IMG/VR virus record: IMGVR_UViG_3300031841_000996
Span: 1-37,349 of that record
Source: a virus
Direction: 5' to 3' (one strand)
DNA length: 37,349 nt
Shown here piece by piece: positions 23,361 through 29,999 of this stretch (within the stretch, counting starts at the first letter, position 1; each line of letters opens with the position of its first letter). Below the pieces are notes generated by a model. It was given only the letters and a program-made list of their open reading frames with translations, ran no database searches and was not told the DNA's origin. The position numbers and the translations under genes are program-made.

Positions 23361-24686
23361 ATGACCAGGGATAAACTCACTGATTACGACGGCGTGACGG
23401 CGTCCAATAACACCGATATAGGCGGCGTGTCGATTGCTGAGGGCATGTTGCCTAGTAACGTCAACAACTCTATGCGCGAGCTTACAAAGCAACTTGGCGC
23501 GTTTGCTGACGGTACAGACGGCGTGGACGTTCTGAAGTTGCAGGACGACACCGACACCAACAGCATCAAACTGCAAGCGCCATCAAGCGTGACCGCCGAC
23601 ACCACGTTCACGATGCCTGACGGTGACGGTAGCGCCGATCAGGTGCTGAAGACGGACGGGGCAGGCCAGCTAGGCTGGGTCGATCAGACGGCTGTTGCGG
23701 CGAACCCTAACCTCATCATCAATGGGGCGATGACCATCGACCAGAGAAATGGTGGGGGCAGTATTACGCCTACTAGTGGGCAATATTCTGTTGATAGGCT
23801 TATCTGCCTTCAAAGTGCGGCAAGTAAATATTCAATTCAACAAAATGCTGGTTCTGTAACACCGCCATCTGGCTTTGTTAATTATGCTGGGGTTACTTCA
23901 TTATCAGCGTATTCAGTTTCTGCTGGTGACCAGTTTTATGTTGCCCAACGTATTGAAGCGAATAATTTGTCACATTTGGGTTGGGGGACATCTGACGCCA
24001 AAACAGTAACTTTGTCGTTCTGGGTGCGAAGCTCCTTAACAGGCACCTTTGGCGGCTCAATCGTAAATGCACCAACATTTAATTATTCATATCCATTCAG
24101 CTATACCATTTCATCTGCGAACACTTGGGAACATAAGACTGTAACTATTGAAGGCCCGACATCTGGGACTTGGGCAACAAGCGGCAATGGAACTGGGTTG
24201 CAATTAGCGTTTGGATTAGGCGTTGGGTCTACTTTCAGCGGCACTGCAAATGCTTGGGCATCCGCTTTGTACTATGCGCCAACTGGCGCAACCAGTGTAG
24301 TCGGCACATCTGGCGCAACCTTCTACATCACAGGCGTAAAGTTAGAGGTTGGTTCGTCTAGTACGAGCTTTATACACGAGGATATCGGCACCACGCTTGA
24401 GAAGTGTCAGCGGTATTATGAAACAGGTATAACAGGCGCGGCTGGCGGCTTGAGCTTCGGCAATGGTTATACAGGCGCAATGGTCAGTTATAATGTGATT
24501 AAATGTAAAGCGGCGCAACTTAACTCATCAAGTGTAACTGCAACGAATGTTTATGGTGGCACTATCAATCTTGGTTTTGCAGGCGGCACTGCGGCTAACG
24601 ACATCAATGGATTTTGTCATAGCTGTGTCAATGGAGCCGCCGCCGTTTCTTATGTCTTCACATTTACGGCAAATTCGGAGTTGTAA
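23361..24686 (+). CDS. Large tail fibre with type A anchor and carbohydrate-binding-like domain
   Basis: The 441-residue protein has the type A anchor (residues 1-110: VSIAEGMLPSNVNNSMREL, SVTADTTFTMPDGDG, TDGAGQLGW), then NLIINGAMTIDQRNGGG at 117, which opens a jelly-roll domain common in marine phages, ending in FYITGVKLEVGSSSTSF and LEKCQRYYET. That domain is often assigned to carbohydrate binding. The last 90 residues are a Gly/Ala/Ser-rich tip. It is the largest of the five fibre genes and probably a main host-recognition protein. Confidence 0.8.
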   Translation: MTRDKLTDYDGVTASNNTDIGGVSIAEGMLPSNVNNSMRELTKQLGAFADGTDGVDVLKLQDDTDTNSIKLQAPSSVTADTTFTMPDGDGSADQVLKTDGAGQLGWVDQTAVAANPNLIINGAMTIDQRNGGGSITPTSGQYSVDRLICLQSAASKYSIQQNAGSVTPPSGFVNYAGVTSLSAYSVSAGDQFYVAQRIEANNLSHLGWGTSDAKTVTLSFWVRSSLTGTFGGSIVNAPTFNYSYPFSYTISSANTWEHKTVTIEGPTSGTWATSGNGTGLQLAFGLGVGSTFSGTANAWASALYYAPTGATSVVGTSGATFYITGVKLEVGSSSTSFIHEDIGTTLEKCQRYYETGITGAAGGLSFGNGYTGAMVSYNVIKCKAAQLNSSSVTATNVYGGTINLGFAGGTAANDINGFCHSCVNGAAAVSYVFTFTANSEL

Positions 24687-24688
24687 TA

Positions 24689-24916
24689 ATGAACATTACA
24701 GATGCTCAATACAAAAATGATAGAGATGGCAATCCAGCTTGTATAGTAGCAACGATTGATGGGGTTGAGTGGTTTGTGCCTATTGACACCGCAAATGCCG
24801 CTTATGTAGAAATGATGCGTCAATCTGAAGAAGGCACGCTCACAATAAGTGCAGACACCGAAAATTTATTTGTGCGAATGGAAGCTGGCGAACTGGCTGT
24901 ATCGGATGCTGACTGA
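24689..24916 (+). CDS. Small protein following fibre genes
   Basis: A 75-residue protein starting MNITDAQYKNDRDGNPACIV with TIDGVEWFVPIDTANAAYVE. Proteins with this start recur directly after fibre genes in marine phages, as I recall; a fibre assembly or tip role is plausible but unproven. GGAG lies upstream of ATG 24689. TGATG overlap with the next gene. Confidence 0.65.
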   Translation: MNITDAQYKNDRDGNPACIVATIDGVEWFVPIDTANAAYVEMMRQSEEGTLTISADTENLFVRMEAGELAVSDAD

Positions 24917-25140
24917 TGGAAATGACCAGCCTCATAGACATGCTACTTGGCCTTGTTGTGGCTGGCGTTGCGTGGTTTTTGTCAGAGCAGAACAAAGAGC
25001 AGAAGCGGCTCAACATTTTGCTGAACAAGACCCGCGAAGAATACGCCACGCGAATGGAACTGCGTGACGACATGCGTCAGGTAATGGACGCCCTGCACCG
25101 CGTCGAGGACAAGCTCGACAAGGCGCTTGGCCGTGCCTGA
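24916..25140 (+). CDS. Small membrane-anchored coiled-coil protein
   Basis: A 74-residue protein with one transmembrane segment (residues about 5-22, LIDMLLGLVVAGVAWFL) and a charged helix afterwards that ends in a heptad pattern (VMDALHRVEDKLDKAL). This type of protein is frequent near phage lysis genes; it could be a holin-associated or spanin-like factor, but no lipobox or signal peptide cleavage site is seen. Confidence 0.6.
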   Translation: MEMTSLIDMLLGLVVAGVAWFLSEQNKEQKRLNILLNKTREEYATRMELRDDMRQVMDALHRVEDKLDKALGRA

Positions 25141-25346
25141 TGTTCAAGGTAATCGTACTGGCCTGTAGCGTAGCCTATCCCGAACACTGCTGGGAATATC
25201 ACGACACAACTGGCCCGTGGGCTACCAGAGAGCAATGCGTCAGCCGGGCGCATGAGATGGGAAACGACATTGCGTCTATTCATAAGGGCGCGATCATGCC
25301 ACAATCATATAAGTGTAAGCCACTGGCCCCGGGGAGACTGACATAA
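25140..25346 (+). CDS. Small Cys-containing protein, 68 residues
   Basis: MFKVIVLACSVAYPEHCWEY begins with a short hydrophobic stretch and four Cys occur in all. The pattern with HDTTGPWATREQCVSRAHEM is known to me as a recurrent uncharacterised marine phage protein in this position. The hydrophobic start might act as a secretion signal. It overlaps neighbours by one base on both sides (TGATG and TAATG). Confidence 0.6.
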   Translation: MFKVIVLACSVAYPEHCWEYHDTTGPWATREQCVSRAHEMGNDIASIHKGAIMPQSYKCKPLAPGRLT

Positions 25347-25840
25347 TGGTAGTTGCAGAGGCGCTGGCTGGTATTGCTCTGGTTAAGGCCGCAGTGGACG
25401 GCATAAAAACCACAATCGGTACGGCTAAGGACGTGTCTAGCATTGCGTCTGAAATTGACGCATTATTCAAAGGCACAGACGAGGTGCAAAAAAAGGCATC
25501 GAAAAAATCAGGCATTAGCTTGGGTGAGCAGTTTGGTGTTGATACGGTTGCAAAAGAGATTATTGACCAACGCCTTGCGGCAGAGGCGCTTAGGGAAGTT
25601 GCGTCGATGGTCGACATGCGCTTTGGACACGGGACGTGGGGGTCAATTCTTGCGGAACGGCAAAAACGTATTCAAGAGCAACGAGAGGCGGCGGCGAAGG
25701 CGCGAAAGGAAGCTCAGATGGCGCACGATGAGTTGATGGAAAACATCAAAACATTTTTAATTATTGTGACTGTGGTGGCACTAGCCGTCGCGATTATTGT
25801 GGCTATGATGGTCGGAGTGGCAACAGCAACGATCATTTAG
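25346..25840 (+). CDS. Conserved membrane protein of the lysis region
   Basis: A 164-residue protein with an amphipathic N-terminal helix (VVAEALAGIALVKAAVDGIK), a central part with FGVDTVAKEIIDQRLAAEAL and MVDMRFGHGTW, a charged helix, and one C-terminal transmembrane segment (residues about 136-160). The family recurs in marine phages near lysozyme genes. Its activity is unknown; topology would leave most of it on one face of the inner membrane. Confidence 0.65.
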   Translation: MVVAEALAGIALVKAAVDGIKTTIGTAKDVSSIASEIDALFKGTDEVQKKASKKSGISLGEQFGVDTVAKEIIDQRLAAEALREVASMVDMRFGHGTWGSILAERQKRIQEQREAAAKARKEAQMAHDELMENIKTFLIIVTVVALAVAIIVAMMVGVATATII

Positions 25841-26254
25841 ATGAGCGAAACTACAACCGGGCTGATTGGCGAATATATCGCCGCAAGCGCCATTTTGGGT
25901 ATGGGCTGGCGCGTATCTCTTTGTCAGCAGGATCGGGTGGATTTGGTAGCGTGGAAAGACAATGTCTATATTCGGGTTCAAGCAAAGACTGCGAGTTTAC
26001 TGTGCGATAAAGATGGTCGATCTCCGCGTCACCACTTCCAACTGGGTCACGGCTGTAAAGCAAAACACTTACCTACCAAGGACGATTACGATGTTTGTTG
26101 CCTTGTATCACCGGACGCTCGGCGATGCCTGTTCATGCCGGTTACGTCTATTCGGCAATACTCGATGCGACTGTCGGCGTCTCGGTTCCACGCTGAGGCG
26201 GAAGCTGAGAGCTGGCATCGAGCGATTGAAGTCATTATGGAAATGAGACGATGA
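25841..26254 (+). CDS. PD-(D/E)XK nuclease-like protein
   Basis: A 137-residue protein with GEYIAASAILGMGW at the start (Glu11), DRVDLVAWKD (Asp34) and IRVQAKTAS (Gln47, Lys49). Glu-Asp-QxK in this order fits the restriction-endonuclease fold seen in small phage and bacterial endonucleases. It lies between membrane and lysozyme genes in the late operon and starts with ATG directly after the previous stop. It could process DNA late in infection, or be cargo. Four-base overlap with the lysozyme gene. Confidence 0.65.
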   Translation: MSETTTGLIGEYIAASAILGMGWRVSLCQQDRVDLVAWKDNVYIRVQAKTASLLCDKDGRSPRHHFQLGHGCKAKHLPTKDDYDVCCLVSPDARRCLFMPVTSIRQYSMRLSASRFHAEAEAESWHRAIEVIMEMRR

Positions 26255-26700
26255 ACAAAGACCAATTACGCAAAGAGCTGGCCGAAGATGAGGGCTGTAA
26301 ATACGAGATTTATCTCGACACGCACGCCCTGCCAACTTTCGGTATCGGCCACCTAATAGTAGAGGCTGACCCCGAATACGATCAGCCGGTTGGCACGCCG
26401 GTGTCAGAAGAGCGCGTGCGCCGAGCGTTTAACCTCGACGTCATTGTGACGCTAGAGGACTGCGACCGGCTGTACCCAGACTTCGACGACCTGCCAGAAG
26501 AGTGTCAGCTCATCATTGCGAACATGATGTTTAACCTCGGCTACCCTCGGATGTCCAAATTCAAAAACATGAAGGCCGCAGTCGATGCGCGTGATTGGAA
26601 CCGGGCCGCAGACGAGATGGTCGACAGCCGCTGGCACGATCAGGTTCCTAACCGGGCAAAGCGTCTGGTCGGCCGCATGAGGAACTTGGTTAATGGGTGA
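26251..26700 (+). CDS. Endolysin, T4-type lysozyme (GH24)
   Basis: A 149-residue muramidase cleaving the N-acetylmuramic acid to N-acetylglucosamine link in peptidoglycan. The triad spacing Glu14, Asp23, Thr29 (EDEGCKYEIYLD, then PTFGIGH) matches T4 lysozyme exactly, and NMMFNLGYPRMSKFKNMKAA and SRWHDQVPNRAKRLV are typical of the helical lobe. There is no signal sequence or SAR segment, so it needs a holin to reach the wall. Confidence 0.92.
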   Translation: MNKDQLRKELAEDEGCKYEIYLDTHALPTFGIGHLIVEADPEYDQPVGTPVSEERVRRAFNLDVIVTLEDCDRLYPDFDDLPEECQLIIANMMFNLGYPRMSKFKNMKAAVDARDWNRAADEMVDSRWHDQVPNRAKRLVGRMRNLVNG

Positions 26701-26902
26701 AGTCACAATGGAGCGCTTTTTGCGCTGGAAGATATTACCCCGGCTAATGATGATCGCCTTTACGGTGATGGCTTGGAATGTGTGTGACTGGTTTATGTCG
26801 CTCGGAGCTGAGGCGACGACACAGCAGACGGCTTTCGTCAGCACCATAGTCGGTGCCGCCACGGGGGCGTTTGCAGTTTGGATGGGACACGAAGCGAAAT
26901 GA
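26693..26902 (+). CDS. Small two-helix membrane protein, holin or antiholin candidate
   Basis: A 69-residue protein with two hydrophobic helices (about 15-33 and 46-64) separated by a short polar turn and ending in a charged tail. Two starts are well placed: ATG 26693 with GAGGAA 8 bases ahead and ATG 26708 with GGGTGA 7 bases ahead. They would give products differing by five residues. It directly follows the lysozyme gene and precedes a 3-TM holin gene. Confidence 0.65.
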   Translation: MGEVTMERFLRWKILPRLMMIAFTVMAWNVCDWFMSLGAEATTQQTAFVSTIVGAATGAFAVWMGHEAK

Positions 26903-27285
26903 TTACAGCACTGATAGGCCCAGCAATGAACATAGCCTCAACGTGGCTAGAAGGCCGCGTGGAGCGCACTAAGGCAGAAACAGGCGCAAAGGTAGCCAAA
27001 GCAAAGGCAGAGGCCGTCATAGCCGAAAAACAGGCGACAGGCGAAATCGACTGGGACTTGAAGATGGCAGACGCCAGCGCCACAAGCTGGAAAGACGAGT
27101 GGCTGACACTGCTGTTTAGCGTGCCGCTGATACTCGCCTTCTGTGGCGACTGGGGGCGTGAGATAGTGGCTGAGGGGTTTGCGGCGCTTGAGGCGATGCC
27201 GACGTTCTATCAGTACACGCTCGGCACGATTGTTGCGGCCAGCTTCGGCGTCAGGTCAGCGACAAAATTCTTCGGCAAAAAGTAA
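26899..27285 (+). CDS. Holin, GTA 3-TM type
   Basis: A 128-residue protein of the holin family found in gene transfer agents and alphaproteobacterial phages. Its helical, Lys/Ala-rich first half (AETGAKVAKAKAEAVIAEKQ) is followed by DEWLTLLFSVPLILAFC, then AMPTFYQYTLGTIVAASFGV and a basic end. ATG 26899 overlaps the preceding TGA; an upstream start would run into the previous gene. It is the last gene of the late operon and ends next to the convergent terminator. Confidence 0.8.
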   Translation: MITALIGPAMNIASTWLEGRVERTKAETGAKVAKAKAEAVIAEKQATGEIDWDLKMADASATSWKDEWLTLLFSVPLILAFCGDWGREIVAEGFAALEAMPTFYQYTLGTIVAASFGVRSATKFFGKK

Positions 27286-27286
27286 A

Positions 27287-27308
27287 ACCCCCAGCCGAAG
27301 CTGGGGGT
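27287..27308 (-). terminator. Convergent hairpin terminator with UUCG loop
   Basis: ACCCCCAGC (27287-27295) pairs perfectly with GCTGGGGGT (27300-27308). Read on the minus strand the loop is UUCG and the stem is followed by TTTTAC and TTTTT, a classical intrinsic terminator for the leftward operon. On the plus strand the T tract is poor, so it may also stop late transcripts less efficiently. Confidence 0.9.
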
Positions 27309-27318
27309 CAGGGAGAAA

Positions 27319-27465
27319 CTATTTTATAGGGCTTTTTTCTCTGACCTTGAGCATTATGCTCTTGCTGGTGGTTGGCCGGTTAGTCCGACCCAGCCGATCC
27401 ACCGGTGGCTTTACGACCGGTATGGCGAGCGCCTTTTTCAATTCTTCAACTGTTGGTGTCTTCAT
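27319..27465 (-). CDS. Small basic protein at the end of the leftward operon
   Basis: A 48-residue protein beginning MKTPTVEELKKALAIPVVKP. ATG at 27465 has AGGGG 7 bases ahead, while a longer reading start inside the neighbouring gene lacks one. It ends 10 bases before the convergent terminator. Lys/Arg- and Pro-rich C-terminus. Function unknown. Confidence 0.55.
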   Translation of the reverse strand: MKTPTVEELKKALAIPVVKPPVDRLGRTNRPTTSKSIMLKVREKSPIK

Positions 27466-27640
27466 TGTTTTCCCCTGTTCTATAGCGGCGGTGATATCTG
27501 TCGCCGGTTTGCATGTTCTCAAACGTGACGGTGTAGCCGTCGTCCATCTCTTCGACATATCTGACCAGCACGCTGATCTGACGGCCTCGATCGTCGACCA
27601 GCCACGCCCACTGGCCGACGGTGTACGGGACGGCGCTCAC
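27446..27640 (-). CDS. Hypothetical protein, 64 residues
   Basis: GTG start at 27640 overlaps the TGA of the upstream gene (GTGA), with GAGGCGGCG ahead. The product is beta-like with YTVGQWAWLVDDRGRQISVL and GYTVTFENMQTGDRYHRRY, a compact SH3-like strand pattern. No family recognised. It overlaps the next gene by 20 bases. Confidence 0.55.
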   Translation of the reverse strand: MSAVPYTVGQWAWLVDDRGRQISVLVRYVEEMDDGYTVTFENMQTGDRYHRRYRTGENNEDTNS

Positions 27641-28026
27641 TGCGCCGCCTCTTTTGACAGTTTGATTTTTGCGTCAAAGTCGTCTGACAATTTGCCTAAA
27701 CCAGCGGCCAATTTTTTTTGCTTTTCAGTCAAACAGCCAATTTTCGATATAGCTAGTTTCAACTCTATCGCCACACGAATTTGGTTTGCAATCTTTTCGC
27801 TTCGTGCGTAACGACCTGTTTCTGGGTTGAGGAAAGCACGACCACGATGCGGATCGTCTGTTTGAAAAAAGCCGCGCAATTCGCGCTTTGCTACACCGTC
27901 AACGCCTTGGCTGACTGTCACAGACGCCCAGTAGTATGTACTGCGACCATTTTCATCTGTGTGCCTGTTCCTATAGACATCTTGAATTGTGCGAGTGTCG
28001 CGGATTTCGTTTACATAAATATTCAT
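27637..28026 (-). CDS. Hypothetical protein, 129 residues
   Basis: The start at 28026 follows AAGGGAG, part of a 43-base junction element duplicated at 32246-32292. The N-terminal half contains GRSTYYWASVTVSQGVDG and RGFFQTDDPHRGRAFLNPET; the C-terminal half is helical and Lys-rich. I recognise no domain. It belongs to the run of small genes transcribed from the promoter at 28359-28386. Confidence 0.6.
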   Translation of the reverse strand: MNIYVNEIRDTRTIQDVYRNRHTDENGRSTYYWASVTVSQGVDGVAKRELRGFFQTDDPHRGRAFLNPETGRYARSEKIANQIRVAIELKLAISKIGCLTEKQKKLAAGLGKLSDDFDAKIKLSKEAAQ

Positions 28027-28045
28027 TTTATTCTCCCTTGTTTGG

Positions 28046-28068
28046 GGTGGGGCCGTTAGGCCACCACC
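28046..28068 (-). promoter_or_regulatory. Stop-codon hairpin element, copy 1
   Basis: On the minus strand a GGTGG-T-GGCC arm pairs with GGCC-CCACC around the loop TAAC, leaving one bulged T. The loop contains the TAA stop of the upstream gene (28056-28058), and the ribosome binding site of the next gene follows within 10 bases. A second copy with compensating changes lies at 32270-32292. Confidence 0.75.
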
Positions 28069-28328
28069 TTAGAATATTTGCTGATGAAACGCTCAAGCTG
28101 ACGCGCCTCACGGCGGTAGTCTGGGTCAGTCATGTTGTCACCACTGTGGCAGATGTCCAACCTGTTCTCAGCTTCGCCTATGATGTATGCGTCACTGAAT
28201 TTTTCGTTGACCTCTGCCTCAACATCGTCAGATGTCAAAAGCCCATCCTCACAGTCAATGACTTCAAACTGGTAAACCAGAGCGTCACACTTAAAGGCGT
28301 CTTTAACGATTGGTCTTAACTTGGTCAT
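28056..28328 (-). CDS. Acidic hypothetical protein, 90 residues
   Basis: The first gene after the internal minus-strand promoter. GGGAG precedes the ATG at 28328. The sequence is acidic (TSDDVEAEVNEKFSDAYIIG) with a basic C-terminal helix (YRREARQLERFISKYSKVVA). No known family. Small acidic early proteins are often host-takeover or antirepressor factors, but nothing here proves that. Confidence 0.6.
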   Translation of the reverse strand: MTKLRPIVKDAFKCDALVYQFEVIDCEDGLLTSDDVEAEVNEKFSDAYIIGEAENRLDICHSGDNMTDPDYRREARQLERFISKYSKVVA

Positions 28329-28358
28329 ATCAATTCTCCCTTTCTTAATTGATAACTC

Positions 28359-28386
28359 ATTATATCAGATTGATAGCATAACGCAA
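28359..28386 (-). promoter_or_regulatory. Sigma70-type promoter for the distal leftward genes
   Basis: On the minus strand TTGCGT (28386-28381) and a perfect TATAAT (28364-28359) are separated by 16 bases, about 30 bases before ATG 28328. It lies after a terminator, so genes 28328 to 27319 can be expressed independently of the genes upstream. The palindrome at 28397-28413 sits 10 bases behind the -35 box. Confidence 0.75.
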
Positions 28387-28396
28387 GCACTAATAA

Positions 28397-28413
28397 TGCG
28401 ACAAAATGTCGCA
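28397..28413. promoter_or_regulatory. Palindromic operator candidate TGCGAC-N5-GTCGCA
   Basis: TGCGAC (28397-28402) and GTCGCA (28408-28413) form a perfect inverted repeat with an AAAAT spacer, adjacent to the promoter above and downstream of a LexA-like DNA-binding gene. The minus-strand half TGCGACATTTT also occurs at 1973-1983. A binding site for the phage's own repressor is a reasonable guess. Confidence 0.5.
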
Positions 28414-28422
28414 CACAAAAAA

Positions 28423-28444
28423 GACCCCCGCCGAAACGGGGGCC
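28423..28444 (-). terminator. Intrinsic terminator behind the LexA-like gene
   Basis: Read on the minus strand, GGCCCCCG pairs with CGGGGGTC (one G-U) around a six-base loop and is followed by TTTTTT (28422-28417). Just ahead, AGTCGC/GCGACT (28445-28450 and 28480-28485) and TCGGGT/ACCCGA (28459-28464 and 28473-28478) form a nested hairpin directly after the stop codon. Confidence 0.88.
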
Positions 28445-28483
28445 AGTCGCTCAATTTATCGGGTGGGAGGAAACCCGACGCGA

Positions 28484-28696
28484 CTACAGTAACCGAAAGC
28501 CGCGCGCGATGCCAGCGGTCTTTTCTGCGGCGCCGCGCTTAACCAGCGCGTTCATATATCTGGCGCACTGTGTCATCGACTTGCCGGTCTTCTCGGCCAG
28601 CTCACGGATCGACGGGTAATAGCCGTACTTGCGGTGGAACCGCGCTATCACCAGCCTCATGTTGTGCTGTTTCGGCGTAAGCGGCACGTCAATCAT
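28484..28696 (-). CDS. LexA-type winged-helix DNA-binding protein without protease domain
   Basis: A 70-residue protein matching the LexA N-terminal DNA-binding domain: LTPKQHNMRLVIARFHRKYG, YPSIRELAEKTGKSMTQCAR, then LVKRGAAEKTAGIARGFRL. The self-cleaving peptidase half of LexA is absent, so it cannot respond to DNA damage by autocleavage. ATG 28696 has GAGG at 6 bases; a GTG at 28699 is less likely. It overlaps the exonuclease gene and is followed by hairpins, a terminator and a palindromic operator candidate, consistent with a local repressor. Confidence 0.8.
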   Translation of the reverse strand: MIDVPLTPKQHNMRLVIARFHRKYGYYPSIRELAEKTGKSMTQCARYMNALVKRGAAEKTAGIARGFRLL

Positions 28697-29654
28697 CACG
28701 CACCTCTTTGATCGTCAGCGTGTTCTGGCGCACCGTGCGGGCTGGCTTGCCGGGGGTGGCTGGTTTGGGCGGCTGTGCCTTGAACTGCCGCATCGGCCAG
28801 CGCACCGAGTATTTGGTATTGCCGACGATGCCGGTGGCCTGCTCGTGACTGCCCATAAACTCTTTCAGCGCCGCCTCAGCCTCGTCGATGTCGGCCTCGG
28901 CCGCACGCTTGGCGTCTTTGGCATTAACGAGCTGGGCGAGCCACTCAGCCTCGGTGGCGGGCAATTCCAGCGGCTCGGCGCCGTCGTCTACCCGTGGGTA
29001 GGCGGTGTTGCCGTCCGAGGATGACAGCACCGGATACCACTCGATGTCGAACTTGCGGCGCTCAAAGTCTTCGACCGCGTCGATGATCTTCGATTGCACG
29101 GCCGCGTCGGCCTGATACAAGAAGATGCGTAGCTCTACGCCGCCGTATAAGACGCACACAGCGCCCCAAGTACACTTGCTGACCATCAACTGCCCTTGGA
29201 GCTGTAGCGGGCCTCTGTGGGGCGCTGGCGCCTCTTCTGGCTTGGCGCTAGTGAGCTTGCTTTCCAGAACACCGGTGCCGGTCACAAACACTCGCCCGTT
29301 GGGGCAGATGATGCCCTTGTCGTAGTCGGTGTCGACCCAGCCGCCGACGCCCGCATCTGCGGTGCCGTCGAGCGACGCCGCAAAAGGTATCTTGTCGTGG
29401 AACAGCGCGTCGTGATCCAGCTTCAAGTCGTCGAGGCCGAGGCGGTTAGCCGCCTCGGTCAGTATCATGCCTTCCAGCGCGTCGCCCCAATCGCAGGCTT
29501 CGTTGCCGTTGAATGGCTTGGGGTCAGGCTTGCCCTCGATGTCTGCCAGCACGCTTGCCAGCAGATCGTTTTGGGTGTCGTATGGCGACGCGTTTAATAG
29601 CGCGGGCAGTCTTGATCCCGTGACAATATTATTGGGTGTTTTTTTACCGACCAT
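28689..29654 (-). CDS. YqaJ-like phage exonuclease
   Basis: A 321-residue PD-(D/E)XK exonuclease related to lambda Exo, which resects double-stranded ends for recombination. The motifs are GSRLPALLNASPYDTQNDLL, GDALEGM (Glu61), LDGTADAG (Asp96), GVLESKLTS (Glu131, Lys133) and LQLQGQLMVSKCTWGAVCVL. All catalytic residues are present. AAGGAG precedes ATG 29654, and TAATG couples it to the upstream gene. Its annealing partner may be the SSB-like protein at 34256, but no Redbeta or RecT-type gene is visible. Confidence 0.85.
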   Translation of the reverse strand: MVGKKTPNNIVTGSRLPALLNASPYDTQNDLLASVLADIEGKPDPKPFNGNEACDWGDALEGMILTEAANRLGLDDLKLDHDALFHDKIPFAASLDGTADAGVGGWVDTDYDKGIICPNGRVFVTGTGVLESKLTSAKPEEAPAPHRGPLQLQGQLMVSKCTWGAVCVLYGGVELRIFLYQADAAVQSKIIDAVEDFERRKFDIEWYPVLSSSDGNTAYPRVDDGAEPLELPATEAEWLAQLVNAKDAKRAAEADIDEAEAALKEFMGSHEQATGIVGNTKYSVRWPMRQFKAQPPKPATPGKPARTVRQNTLTIKEVRDD

Positions 29655-29998
29655 TACTTTTCTCCTTGTGCTTTTAGACGTTCAACTTTTGCCTTCCAGA
29701 TGCCAGCGCGGCGGTTAGCCACGTTTATCTTTTTTGTGTAGTGACGTTCAGCAATTTTGAAAATGCTTTTCTCTGTATCGAGCGCCTCTTCAAGATTGCT
29801 GGCACGATCACGCCACTCGTCCACCTGAGTTTTCATTGCGTTTACGCGGTCAGACATTTTGCGATTGTAGTCGTGCGACTGATCCACCAAGTCGCGCAAC
29901 GCAGTCAACAATATTATAAAGTCAGCGCAGGCGCGCTCACCGTTCATAATCTTTTCATCCATATCTTTAATGATTTTGCAGTGTTTAGATGTATTCAT
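29654..29998 (-). CDS. Coiled-coil hypothetical protein, 114 residues
   Basis: Start ATG 29998 has GGAG 9 bases ahead; an upstream start would overlap the endonuclease gene. The protein is helical with long charged heptads (MSDRVNAMKTQVDEWRDRAS, NLEEALDTEKSIFKIAERHY) and a basic end (RRAGIWKAKVERLKAQ). No family recognised. It lies directly ahead of the exonuclease and could be a cofactor. Confidence 0.6.
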   Translation of the reverse strand: MNTSKHCKIIKDMDEKIMNGERACADFIILLTALRDLVDQSHDYNRKMSDRVNAMKTQVDEWRDRASNLEEALDTEKSIFKIAERHYTKKINVANRRAGIWKAKVERLKAQGEK

Positions 29999-29999
29999 T

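Noticed and set aside
27179-27811. Plus-strand frame of 210 codons across the convergent terminator
   Set aside because: It runs through the hairpin terminator and opposite several small minus-strand genes with good start signals; low-complexity translation.
28629-29597. Plus-strand frames opposite the YqaJ-like exonuclease
   Set aside because: The minus-strand exonuclease has all catalytic motifs; these frames are shadows.
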